DNA of 64,000 nt from Bacteroidales bacterium (lineage in GTDB: Bacteria; Bacteroidota; Bacteroidia; Bacteroidales; UBA3663), in assembly GCA_017618715.1 (NCBI GenBank), contig JAFZTS010000056.1:1-64000 (forward strand), read 5' to 3'. Shown one piece after another: positions 42,815-51,495 of the stretch (within the stretch, counting starts at the first letter, position 1; each line of letters starts with the position of its first letter). Below the pieces are notes generated by a model. That model was given only the letters and a program-made list of their open reading frames with translations, did not search any database and had not been told where the DNA came from. The position numbers and the translations under genes are program-made.

Positions 42815-43819
42815 TTATTGGGCCGAAATGGCTTCATGGAGAATGCGCCTGCATTCGTCGTAGTTTGAGCTGACGAGCGCTTTATAGATGGCATCCTTGA
42901 AGCGGGCATTCTGCTGCTGGAGTTCGATTACTTGACGCTGCAGGTCATTGATCTGATCCTCTAGGCTATAGTTGTCAAACGAGTCGTAATTGCCACCTTG
43001 TTGAGCATACCCTTGCTGTCCATAACCCTGTGATGGATAGTTCTGCTGACCCCGCTGACCATAATTCTGCTGGTTATATCCTTGCTGATTATTGCCCTGC
43101 TGATTGTTTCCCTGTTGGCCATAGTTCTGCTGGTTATAACCCTGTTGGCCATAGCTCTGTTGTCCATTACCTCCTATCTCACGGATATCGCTGAAAGCAT
43201 TCCAGGAGCTGGCATTGCGATAACTGGCATAAGAACCGTAGGGAACATAAAGTGTGAAGGGAACCTTGCCACTGTCATTCAGCGGGAAGGCAGAAGAAGC
43301 AACGGTGGGCGGCTCGACACTATTGACGTAAAGTGTTTTCAACGCATCACAATCCTCAAAAGCCTCCATGCCGATGCTTTTGACACTGCGAGGCAGGGTT
43401 AGTTCGGTAAGGGAACTGCATTCCTCAAACGCCTCATCCCCGATGGTCTTGATACCATCAGGAAGATTGACAGCTGTCAAGCTGCGGCACTTCTGGAAGG
43501 CAGCATTGCCGATATAGGTCACAGTAGCCGGCACTGTTACGGAAGTGAGACTGCGACAATGAACGAAAGCCGATTTGCCGATACCTACGACGGTATAGCG
43601 AGTACCCTCGGCATCGGTCACCTGTGTGGGTATTACGAGACTGCCGCTCACGTAAGAGGCATTGCGCTCGGTATAGTACATGCGCGACACTTCGCATTCG
43701 TTGTTCGAGAGAACATTGAAGTAGAGGATACGCCCATCGGACATTGTAGCCTGGAAATCGTAGGCCATCGCCGACATGACAGCCGAAAAGGCAAAGAGCA
43801 GAGTGAATAGTTTTTTCAT
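42815..43819 (-). CDS. BspA-like leucine-rich-repeat protein with Q/N/G/Y-rich tract and coiled coil
   Basis: A 334-aa secreted protein. The signal peptide ends near AMAYD. Four to five LRR_5 (BspA/TpLRR) repeats occupy about 70-165 (IGNAAFQKCRSLTAVNLPDG, IGDEAFEECSSLTELTLP). A low-complexity, prion-like region at about 216-275 is made of Gln, Asn, Gly and Tyr (QQGYNQQNYGQQGNNQQ). A short coiled coil follows (about 283-310, DQINDLQRQVIELQQQNARF). The mix suggests surface adhesion or self-assembly (inference). It lacks the sorting-like tail seen on its neighbours. Confidence 0.88.
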   Translation of the reverse strand: MKKLFTLLFAFSAVMSAMAYDFQATMSDGRILYFNVLSNNECEVSRMYYTERNASYVSGSLVIPTQVTDAEGTRYTVVGIGKSAFVHCRSLTSVTVPATVTYIGNAAFQKCRSLTAVNLPDGIKTIGDEAFEECSSLTELTLPRSVKSIGMEAFEDCDALKTLYVNSVEPPTVASSAFPLNDSGKVPFTLYVPYGSYASYRNASSWNAFSDIREIGGNGQQSYGQQGYNQQNYGQQGNNQQGNNQQGYNQQNYGQRGQQNYPSQGYGQQGYAQQGGNYDSFDNYSLEDQINDLQRQVIELQQQNARFKDAIYKALVSSNYDECRRILHEAISAQ

Positions 43820-43861
43820 AAGTATTGTAAATTATCATTAAAGTTTCACGGTTTCACGCCG

Positions 43862-43908
43862 CAAATATAATGATAATTCCCGACACTTCAAAAAGTATCG
43901 GGAATTAT
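43862..43908 (-). promoter_or_regulatory. Promoter of the BspA-like gene overlapping a long inverted repeat
   Basis: TTG (43889-43891 on the minus strand), 19 bp, TATATTTG (43862-43869). The inverted repeat ATAATTCCCGACACTT (43873-43888) and AAGTATCGGGAATTAT (43893-43908), 15 of 16 paired with a 4-nt loop, covers the -33 box. It is probably also the terminator of the upstream acid phosphatase gene. Confidence 0.75.
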
Positions 43909-43922
43909 TTGGTGAAAAATAT

Positions 43923-44780
43923 TTACTGTGTAGCGTACTTGCGACCGTTCTGCACCTTGATGCCGGGTGTTTGTTCGATAGCGCGTGTACCATCGATGCG
44001 GAAGATGTATTTGGTTGGAGCCGGGGCGGCAGCAGCAACTGCATCGACCTCTACAACCTGTCCAGTCTTCACAGCATATTCGTACTGAGCCTTCTCCATC
44101 TGCTCGCGGAAAGCGGGACTACCCTGTAGGGCGCAGAAACCGATACTTGCTGCAGCACGGCTGGCATCGACATCGCTCTGCCAGTGGGCTCCCACGATAA
44201 CACGGCTATTGCAGTAATCCCAACCACGGCGGAAGATCTCGTTGGCACGGGCAGGGGCAATTTGAGCCAAGAGCAGGGCAATACCCCAACCACGGAGAGA
44301 GTGACCTGAGGGATAACTGCCTTCTCCACGCAATTCATCCTCCTCGTTCGAGGGCATGGTATCGTCGAAACGCTCGAAAGGACGCTGACGGCCATAATAT
44401 GCCTTGCATTTCTTGCGCATGGGATCGGTAGTTGCCAAACTGTTAACCAACAGCTTGTAGATTTCTGGCGTATCTTCAGGAGTGATTGTCAAGCCGAAGG
44501 CTTCAGCATACTGTCCGAAGAACATTGTCAAATTGTCCCACTCGGCATCGGCAATGGCCAAAGCCAAGCGGTCGGGATCCTGACGCTGCAACTTGCCCCA
44601 ACCGTAACGTACTATGTCATTAGCAAACTCGGGGCTCTCGAAGGCGGGTGGCTCGGGCATGATTTCCAAAAGCTCAGGCAACTCGGATAATTCGAAATAG
44701 GGCTGCACAGTCTCGTCCTGTGCACCAACATTCATCGTAGCCATTAGGGCGGCTACTACCAACATGAGATACTTTTTCAT
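43923..44780 (-). CDS. Class A non-specific acid phosphatase (PAP2 superfamily)
   Basis: A 285-aa periplasmic or exported phosphatase with signal peptide (cut after NVGAQ). The three PAP2 motifs are complete: KAYYGRQRPFE, GSYPSGHSLRGW and SRVIVGAHWQSDVDASR, giving the phosphohistidine nucleophile and its partners. Length is typical of PhoN/PhoC plus about 35 extra residues. The C-terminal tail YIFRIDGTRAIEQTPGIKV resembles, in diverged form, the tails of the CotH and mosaic proteins next to it. Confidence 0.93.
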   Translation of the reverse strand: MKKYLMLVVAALMATMNVGAQDETVQPYFELSELPELLEIMPEPPAFESPEFANDIVRYGWGKLQRQDPDRLALAIADAEWDNLTMFFGQYAEAFGLTITPEDTPEIYKLLVNSLATTDPMRKKCKAYYGRQRPFERFDDTMPSNEEDELRGEGSYPSGHSLRGWGIALLLAQIAPARANEIFRRGWDYCNSRVIVGAHWQSDVDASRAAASIGFCALQGSPAFREQMEKAQYEYAVKTGQVVEVDAVAAAAPAPTKYIFRIDGTRAIEQTPGIKVQNGRKYATQ

Positions 44781-44796
44781 TTTTTTCTAAAATTTT

Positions 44797-44841
44797 ACTA
44801 TAGTAACTATAGTGACTATAATATCTATAGCCACTATAATC
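44797..44841. repeat. 9-bp tandem array, TATAGT type
   Basis: Five 9-bp units: ACTATAGTA, ACTATAGTG, ACTATAATA, TCTATAGCC, ACTATAATC. It begins 2 nt after the stop codon of the minus-strand CotH gene and ends 16 nt before the acid phosphatase start. Confidence 0.88.
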
Positions 44842-44843
44842 CA

Positions 44844-47798
44844 TTACTTGATAACGACCTTACGGCCACGGTTGATATAGATGCCCGATGTCGTGGGTTC
44901 GCTGCTCAGGCGACGACCGTCGAGGGTGTACCAGGCATCGGTCTCCTCGATGATTCTCTCTTCCTTGGTAATCGTGCTGATACCTGTTTCTTCATTTTCG
45001 AAGTTCAGTTCGAATGCACGAACACCGCTTGGCGAGGTAGGATCGCCTGCTGTAAGCTCACCCAGCAGCTGGAAGTAAGCACGGAAGGCACCGATAGTCA
45101 TCTTGCCATTGGGATAATAGAGATTGTTACCGCCAGCGAGATAAAGAATGGTGTTGTCGCCAGTCTTCTTTATCTTGAGTGGATCGTAGATACCCGTCAG
45201 AGCCACCACTGAACCTTCTTCGGCATCCAAAGCTCCATCAGGATTACCAAACAGCGTGATGGGCGAAGTCTGAGCGATGACAACATCCTTGAACCTCGGC
45301 TCCTCAATAACATCACCCGGGTTGTTGTCAGAGTCTCCCCACTTCACGAAGAATGGCTCGCCAGCAGGAATTGTGACATTGCCCGTTTGAATGCTGAAGT
45401 TCAACTTAAGAGTCTGGTTTTCAAATTCGGCTGAACCCATCCTCATGAATGTAGCACCTTCGAAAATTGTTCCAGTGGCATTGTTAACTGCGAATGGCAA
45501 GCAGAGTGAATTCCAAGAACCGTCTCGATAGAGCGTACGTCCCTTGATAAGGATGCTGACAGTCTTGTCAATGTATTCCTCGATAATCGAGGTGTTGAGA
45601 TCTTCATCTTGGAATACCATCCAGTTAGAGTAAATGGGCATTGAAGTCTCACCATTCGTCGGACGGGTGATGTAGGCACTAAGACCCGTAAGCGTGCTGG
45701 CCGAAGTGTTCTCTTCGAAAGCCTCATCGCCAGCATCGAGTAACATAGTCGTACCGTCGGTGGCAATATTGGTCTTGAAATAGGTACCAGTGAAACTGTA
45801 GGCAGGATTGTCACTGTAACTGATTGTAGCAGGTGACATACAAGAGATACCCACCTGATTGAAGGTAGGATTCACTACGTTGTTGCCTGAGAACTTCATG
45901 AGGTAAGGCACACCAGCCACCAGACGGGTGTCGGGAGCAGGAGTAAATTTCATGAAATCTCCAACAATGCTGCTATACTCAAGCAACTGCACGTCGTTAC
46001 CGAATGTGGCCTTCAACTGATCATAGTCGAGCGAGAAGGGCAGGCAGATGGTGTTCCACTCTCCAGCTGCGAAGGTGCGATTATCGAGTTTGACATTGCA
46101 GATCTTGTTATGATAATCCTCAGGGATGAAATAAAGGGGGTCATTCCCTGAAGGCTGACTTTCAGCATCAAGTATGTAAGTTGTATTTAGAGTCATATTG
46201 TCCTTCAGTGCATGAATAGCTTCGTTAAGCCAATCATTGTGGCTATTGATGAACGACTGGAGGGCACTTAAAGCTAAATCGTATGTCGCATATGTTGAAC
46301 CTGCTACCCAATACAGGTAATCAATATTCGTATCCCAACCAGCGCCACCATTTTCCTTGGGCGTATAGTTGAGCACTCTTGTCTCTTGCATCTCTCCGGC
46401 AATTCGATTGAGATGGTAGGTCATATTGTTGGTCAATCCTTTCCCTCCACTAGCATCATAAAAAATCTTGTCCCAACGCTCGACCAACAGATTGACGAAT
46501 TCTGGGCTGTTTTCCACCAAAGCTTTGGAGAGCTGAGGCAACGGATTATAGGTAGCCTTACCCCTTTCGAAAATGAAATGATTAACTAATTCGTTCGCTC
46601 CAAAGTTAACAAAATTTCCGTAAGCAATATCAAAATCCCAAAGTGGGCCAAGTTTCAACTTGTCATCTGGATTGATGTCACGGTAGGCATAATTGCTAAT
46701 CAGGCCATCGAAATTGCCTGTTATCTCATTAGCGATGAAGTATGCTACGGCAGACTCCATATCGACATATTTGAAGAGACCTGTTGTCTCTGAGAAGTCA
46801 TAAGGAGCATTTCTGCAGTTTAGGATATTGGTAATGTACTCCTTGATGCTGTTTTGGACTTCTGTAGTATAGTATTTATCCTCGGGATTCTTGACGTTGA
46901 GAGTAAACTGAGTATTTTCTAAACCATCGAAATTGATGTGGGGATCTTCGATGAACTTAGTTTCGGTAGAGACACCTTCCAGGAACCATCCGTTATCCTC
47001 ATCAATCTCGATGCGTCCCGTTTGTATCTGCGTATGGTCTGAAATCTGGTAGGTGCCAATGTATTCGCCATTCAACACCAGATCCACGTACTTATAGGCG
47101 GGATAATAAGGCATGGCTTTAATGCCAGTCTTTATTTCATACCGTCGTGCCACTTCAGCAGTAAGTGCGTTGCGGAGCATGGTCTTGTCAGCTACATTGG
47201 CCAGCAGTGTCCAGTTCTTGGCATCTGCATATTCGTTCGTGCCATCGGCCTTGGAAAGAAACTTAGTCTTGTTTGGGAACTTTAAACGATAAGATTTCTT
47301 GGGGCTGGACCATGTGGAATTGCCACGGCCACGGATGGTGGTCAGCTCGTCTCGCTCCTTTAAGCCTTGGCCGTTAGGTGTTCCATCTACCACCTTGATG
47401 CGAGCCAGACGGTATTCGTCGGTCTTCGGCTCTGACGTGGTATAGTTGGGGCGAAGGGCAGCATTGTCGGTAATACTGGAGTTTGTCGCAATGATGTTGT
47501 TGCTGATTGGCGTGTCATACGACGAACCGCCATTCATCTTAATCATGTAATAGTTGTCGTTCTTGTCGCCCGTGGTGTTTTTGTACTCCATCGGCTTGAC
47601 GGGTTGATTATTCTCGTCATACTCCACCTCTGCATCAAGCATCCATATATAGATGGTTGGTGCACTGGTGAGCTGCCCCTTGGCAGCAATAATAGCATCA
47701 GTTTGATCCTTGGATTGAGGAACAGCAGCCGAACTTTCGACCACGCTGCCCATAAAGAGGGCGAGCGATGCCGATAATAAAGTAAGTGTCCGTTTCAT
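44844..47798 (-). CDS. CotH-kinase-family secreted protein with C-terminal sorting-like tail
   Basis: A 984-aa secreted protein. The CotH domain (about 125-520) shows IRGRGNSTWSSPKKSYRLKF, WTLLANVADKTMLRNALTAE, VDLVLNGEYIGTYQISDH and LGPLWDFDIAYGN, the usual nucleotide and metal-binding set. CotH proteins can phosphorylate proteins, and in Bacteroidetes they are surface-linked. Two repeats of a WN(T/S)(L/I)CLPF module follow (about 579 and 760). The tail (YTLDGRRL...GIYINRGRKVVIK) resembles a type IX secretion-type CTD. No T9SS gene is in the window, so the export route is open. Confidence 0.9.
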   Translation of the reverse strand: MKRTLTLLSASLALFMGSVVESSAAVPQSKDQTDAIIAAKGQLTSAPTIYIWMLDAEVEYDENNQPVKPMEYKNTTGDKNDNYYMIKMNGGSSYDTPISNNIIATNSSITDNAALRPNYTTSEPKTDEYRLARIKVVDGTPNGQGLKERDELTTIRGRGNSTWSSPKKSYRLKFPNKTKFLSKADGTNEYADAKNWTLLANVADKTMLRNALTAEVARRYEIKTGIKAMPYYPAYKYVDLVLNGEYIGTYQISDHTQIQTGRIEIDEDNGWFLEGVSTETKFIEDPHINFDGLENTQFTLNVKNPEDKYYTTEVQNSIKEYITNILNCRNAPYDFSETTGLFKYVDMESAVAYFIANEITGNFDGLISNYAYRDINPDDKLKLGPLWDFDIAYGNFVNFGANELVNHFIFERGKATYNPLPQLSKALVENSPEFVNLLVERWDKIFYDASGGKGLTNNMTYHLNRIAGEMQETRVLNYTPKENGGAGWDTNIDYLYWVAGSTYATYDLALSALQSFINSHNDWLNEAIHALKDNMTLNTTYILDAESQPSGNDPLYFIPEDYHNKICNVKLDNRTFAAGEWNTICLPFSLDYDQLKATFGNDVQLLEYSSIVGDFMKFTPAPDTRLVAGVPYLMKFSGNNVVNPTFNQVGISCMSPATISYSDNPAYSFTGTYFKTNIATDGTTMLLDAGDEAFEENTSASTLTGLSAYITRPTNGETSMPIYSNWMVFQDEDLNTSIIEEYIDKTVSILIKGRTLYRDGSWNSLCLPFAVNNATGTIFEGATFMRMGSAEFENQTLKLNFSIQTGNVTIPAGEPFFVKWGDSDNNPGDVIEEPRFKDVVIAQTSPITLFGNPDGALDAEEGSVVALTGIYDPLKIKKTGDNTILYLAGGNNLYYPNGKMTIGAFRAYFQLLGELTAGDPTSPSGVRAFELNFENEETGISTITKEERIIEETDAWYTLDGRRLSSEPTTSGIYINRGRKVVIK

Positions 47799-47863
47799 AT
47801 TAAAGATTTAATGTTTAGTGATTATATGTTTTTTTTGTTTTTCAAGTAAGTCAAGGAAAAGGA

Positions 47864-50800
47864 TTATTGTATGACAACCTTTACACCTTTGTTAATAAAT
47901 ATACCGCGCTGCGACGGCTTGCCGTTCAAGCGACGACCATCGAGAGTGTACCATTCCTCAGAGCGGCCAGAATACTTGGAGCAGTCAGAGATTTCTGAGA
48001 TCCCCGTCTCATCGCCAAAGTTCAGCTTGAAGGAACGGACGTGCTGTCCTGTCTCATCTTCTTCTACAGGATCACCTGCAATGAGGTCGCCCTGCAATTT
48101 GAAATACGCGCGGAATGCCCCGATGGTCACTGCTTCGGTCGGATAGTAGAGCGTGTTGCTGGCTCCAAGGTAAAGCACAGTGCGGTCGCTGAAGTCCTCT
48201 TCTTCGTCAGCACTCTCATAGGAAGGCTTTGCTTTCTCAGTAAGGTAACCCGGATTGCCGGTGCCGCCGTCGATGTGGGCATAATCTTCATCGATGTGTC
48301 CAGTGTCGAATACAGTTCCGGCACCACCTTTGAGACTTTCACAACGGCGGAACATACCAGAATCGGTTACCTTTGTGACCGACCATTCGCTGCTCACGTA
48401 AATAGTCTTCAAATATACACAGGCACCGAACATCTCTGTCATATTCTCGACATTCGACGTATTGAATGACGAAAGATCAAGTGTGCTGCCTCCAAAGCAG
48501 TAGAACATCATCCCCATGTTCGTCACCTTGCGGGTATCAAAATGTGACACATCGACAGAACCAAGAAAAAGGCAATTACCGAACATCCTGTACATATTCG
48601 TTACCTCTGACGTATTGAAGTATTCCATGCCCGAGAAGCTGCCCACTTTGGTGTTAAAGAACCAACCGGAACAGTTCTTTGGTCGAGCTTTGGCGAAAGA
48701 AGGATCGAAGACCACCTTTTCGATGGTTGATGCATCTGACCTGTTCCATCCGGGGGTATCCGAGGTATTGGAGGCATCCCACGATGTCACTCCGTCTGGA
48801 GCCACGTCAGTTACCTTGAAGGTCAATGTCGTTCCGCTGAGTTCGGCCACAGCGTAGGTCACAGGCTTCTCCTTCCCCACCGTAAGGGGCGAATAGAGGC
48901 CGGAGAACGACACCTCGTCGGTGGTCACGGGGCTCAGCGTGTTGCTGATGGTCACATTCTCGAAGGTGGGGTCTGTGACGGGATTGCCGCTCTCCCACTT
49001 CACGATGTAGGGCACACCGGCTTCAATTTGGGTCAGATTGTCGTCATCCTGAGTGAAGTTGAGCGTCAGGGTTCCACTTTCGAAAGCCGACGATTCGAGT
49101 GTCTTTACCTTAGCACCTTCCAACGGAGTGCCTGCAAGGCTGCTGAGCGAGAAGGGCAGGCATAGGGTATTCCAGGAGTTATCCTTCCACAGAGTACGAC
49201 CCTGGAGGGTGACATCGGCTATCACGCCGTCGTAGGTTGTGAGGATGTCGCTATTGTCCTTATTATCGAAGAGGGTAATGGTGTCCGCGGCTCCAAGACT
49301 TGCCGTGATGACCACATCCTCGGCTGGCATGGTCAGTGTGTAACTACCATCAGCGTTTGCGGTAACAGTGCCACTGGAGGCCGATACCTCTCTGACAACA
49401 ACGCCTTCGGGTGCCCTCAGCGAGAAGGTCACAGCCTTACCCTCGGCAGCATAGAACTTGCCCTTGTAAGCAAGACCTGCATCGTAAGCTTCCACCACGT
49501 CGGGGTTTGGTTCTGCGCCATCGAAGAGGATGGTCACCCTGCTGGTACCGCAGGTGAGAGTATGAGCGGGGAGAGCTCCATTGGCTGAGGCTTGGTTTGA
49601 GTTATTACCTATACCATTTGTAGCAACTGCATCACCAAATGTACAATTATAGAAAAGTGAGGCTGTGACGGTTTGCTCGTTTGAACCTGCAACGGCACCA
49701 AGAGGTTTGATTTGCCAATTGGCAATATGTCCAGCATCCGGCAGAGCTGCGCCAATGACGAGGCAGTTGCTGATTGGCCCGTAATTCCTTCCTACAATCC
49801 CGCCATAAGGACCTCCTGAATTATCATTATCGATAGATAGTGTAGCAGCACTGGTACATCCTCTGACAGTACTTTGATTGTAACCTACGATGCCGCCATG
49901 GTTGTTACTGTTACTCTTATCATGAAGGCAGACATCCGCCAGCACATGACAATTCTCAATGATTCCACCAAGGGTATTACCTGCAATGCAGCCTGAACGG
50001 TCATCGGCAGTAATGCGCGCATCTGCCAATGTCAGGTTCTTGATGGTAGCCGACTCCAGATTACCAAAAAGGCCGACAAAGTATTTGTTGGGATTGTAAT
50101 AACGGATTCCACTGATGGTGTGTCCCCCGCCATCAAAAATACCGGAGAATTGTTTGCCATATACGCCAATGATCTCGAAATTATTCTCATCACTCGCAGT
50201 ATCATCCCAATCGGAGGTATAGCTATAGCTGATATCGGCCGTCATCTTGAAATAGGCTCCAGTGTATGTTTCTCCACCATTGACACGCGAAGCGAGTTGG
50301 TCGAGCTTCTCGGTATTGTCGATGATGAAAGGATCGGATTTGATGCCCGATCCGCTCCAAAGTCCGGCATCTTTCACAAAGACCTTTGTGGACACCGTAC
50401 TCTCTATATCGTTTATCACCGCGATGGCCTTTATGACCGTAGTCTTGTAGATCGTAAGGCGGTTGAAATATTGTGTGCTTCCCCTGGTAGGTGTAGTGCC
50501 GTCAATAGTATAATAAATGGAGGCACCTGTTTCGGCAGAAATTTGGACGTAAGTAGAATTAAGGAAAGATTCATTGCCACTGATGACGGGCGCATCGACA
50601 TCGGTCTTGTAGTTGATCTCGAGTTTCTGTATGCGACGATGGCCGTTTTTTCCTTCAACGCTGAAGGTTATTTCGTTGGCCATGCCTGTCCAAGTACCAT
50701 CGGCGTATGTACCTTTATCGACGTTGATAATATTGCTTCCATCGCCCGAACCGAAGACGAAATTGATTTCCGTGATATTATCATTATTTTGGGCCGTAAC

Positions 50801-51046
50801 GGTCATGGTGTTGCCCACATAAACTCGAACGGCCTCACCGTTGTCATAATAACGAGGGATAGCGCCGTGGGTGTTAGTTCCTTGGTCAAAATGGATATTG
50901 CATTCTATGCCGAGTACATCAACCACAGACTCGGCATTTACAAATTCCTTTGTGCTGAAATCGACAGTCTCACCCTGTGCCCACGCCTGCAATGCAGACG
51001 TGAACAGAAGGATGAAATATAAAAAAACGTTTCTCGCGTTCATCAT
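47864..51046 (-). CDS. Mosaic surface protein: HEX_C-like, GLUG/beta-helix, WNTLCLPF, BspA DUF285, sorting-like tail
   Basis: A 1060-aa protein with signal peptide (cut near AWAQG). Segments in order: an N-terminal sandwich; a chitobiase-C-like domain (about 170-235, IYYTIDGTTPTRGSTQYFNR); GLUG-type beta-helix repeats (about 290-470, GGIVGYNQSTVRGCTS); an InlB-B-like repeat (about 510-575); a WNTLCLPF module (about 622); a BspA/DUF285 surface repeat (about 780-900, NTSEVTNMYRMFGNCLFLGS); and a tail (WYTLDGRRL...GIFINKGVKVVIQ). It is most likely an adhesin or matrix protein. It belongs to the same minus-strand cluster as the CotH and phosphatase genes. Confidence 0.88.
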   Translation of the reverse strand: MMNARNVFLYFILLFTSALQAWAQGETVDFSTKEFVNAESVVDVLGIECNIHFDQGTNTHGAIPRYYDNGEAVRVYVGNTMTVTAQNNDNITEINFVFGSGDGSNIINVDKGTYADGTWTGMANEITFSVEGKNGHRRIQKLEINYKTDVDAPVISGNESFLNSTYVQISAETGASIYYTIDGTTPTRGSTQYFNRLTIYKTTVIKAIAVINDIESTVSTKVFVKDAGLWSGSGIKSDPFIIDNTEKLDQLASRVNGGETYTGAYFKMTADISYSYTSDWDDTASDENNFEIIGVYGKQFSGIFDGGGHTISGIRYYNPNKYFVGLFGNLESATIKNLTLADARITADDRSGCIAGNTLGGIIENCHVLADVCLHDKSNSNNHGGIVGYNQSTVRGCTSAATLSIDNDNSGGPYGGIVGRNYGPISNCLVIGAALPDAGHIANWQIKPLGAVAGSNEQTVTASLFYNCTFGDAVATNGIGNNSNQASANGALPAHTLTCGTSRVTILFDGAEPNPDVVEAYDAGLAYKGKFYAAEGKAVTFSLRAPEGVVVREVSASSGTVTANADGSYTLTMPAEDVVITASLGAADTITLFDNKDNSDILTTYDGVIADVTLQGRTLWKDNSWNTLCLPFSLSSLAGTPLEGAKVKTLESSAFESGTLTLNFTQDDDNLTQIEAGVPYIVKWESGNPVTDPTFENVTISNTLSPVTTDEVSFSGLYSPLTVGKEKPVTYAVAELSGTTLTFKVTDVAPDGVTSWDASNTSDTPGWNRSDASTIEKVVFDPSFAKARPKNCSGWFFNTKVGSFSGMEYFNTSEVTNMYRMFGNCLFLGSVDVSHFDTRKVTNMGMMFYCFGGSTLDLSSFNTSNVENMTEMFGACVYLKTIYVSSEWSVTKVTDSGMFRRCESLKGGAGTVFDTGHIDEDYAHIDGGTGNPGYLTEKAKPSYESADEEEDFSDRTVLYLGASNTLYYPTEAVTIGAFRAYFKLQGDLIAGDPVEEDETGQHVRSFKLNFGDETGISEISDCSKYSGRSEEWYTLDGRRLNGKPSQRGIFINKGVKVVIQ

Positions 51047-51108
51047 TTTATTTTTTGACAGGCTGTGCCTTCTTCGTCAACTATGGTTTAGGTAACTAAA
51101 CGATGAGA

Positions 51109-51288
51109 TTAGTCTTCGTCCCAGATACCGCCGCGATCCTTGGAGTGAGCAGGGCCATTGCCACCGCCTCCGTAATGAAGACCAGTATCACTGGAATCAA
51201 CGGACTTAACTTGGTTGCTCGTGCAGATAACCTGCGTCATGCCATACTCAACCACATCCATAGTGGGCTTGACATACATCTTTTTCAT
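51109..51288 (-). CDS. Small protein, 59 aa (MKKxYxKP...ICTS type)
   Basis: Read by hand on the minus strand: ATG at 51288, stop TAA at 51109. It opens MKKMYVKPTMDVVEYGMTQV, continues with ICTSNQVKSVDSSDTGLHYG and ends in a Gly-rich, acidic tail (GGGGNGPAHSKDRGGIWDED). The pattern 'basic start, P-x-x-x-V-V-E, hydrophobic patch, IC(T/A)S, polar Gly/Asp tail' recurs in short Bacteroidales proteins I have seen annotated only as hypothetical. It lies between an outer-membrane barrel gene and the 1060-aa surface protein, all on the same strand. Codon usage and a typical A-rich leader support it. Function unknown. Confidence 0.75.
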   Translation of the reverse strand: MKKMYVKPTMDVVEYGMTQVICTSNQVKSVDSSDTGLHYGGGGNGPAHSKDRGGIWDED

Positions 51289-51367
51289 AGTGCTAATAGT
51301 TTAGTTGTTTATTATTTTTTAGTTTTTTATTGATTGTCTTAGTCATTCCTCAGCATCGGCAAAAGAC

Positions 51368-51404
51368 GCCAAAGCCCCCTGTCAATTCAACAGGAGGACT
51401 ATGG
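51368..51404. repeat. Imperfect hairpin between two mini-ORFs
   Basis: CGCCAAAGCCCCCTGT pairs imperfectly with ACAGGAGGACTATGGCG around a short loop. It lies 79 nt before the 59-aa ORF on the minus strand and could end or attenuate the upstream transcript. There is no T-run. Confidence 0.5.
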
Positions 51405-51418
51405 CGAATAAGATGTCC

Positions 51419-51484
51419 TTACATCGCTTTTGCATTTTTCAAGGTTGCCACCATCATGGCAGCCAAAAGGATAATCTTTTTCAT
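51419..51484 (-). CDS. Mini-ORF, 21 aa, signal-peptide-like
   Basis: ATG at 51484, stop TAA at 51419, 12 nt after the stop of the barrel gene. The product, MKKIILLAAMMVATLKNAKA plus Met, is a complete n-h-c signal peptide with nothing after it. It may be a decayed secreted gene, a leader peptide or chance; the clean start and operon position argue for something real. Confidence 0.45.
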   Translation of the reverse strand: MKKIILLAAMMVATLKNAKAM

Positions 51485-51495
51485 TGGTCAGAATA

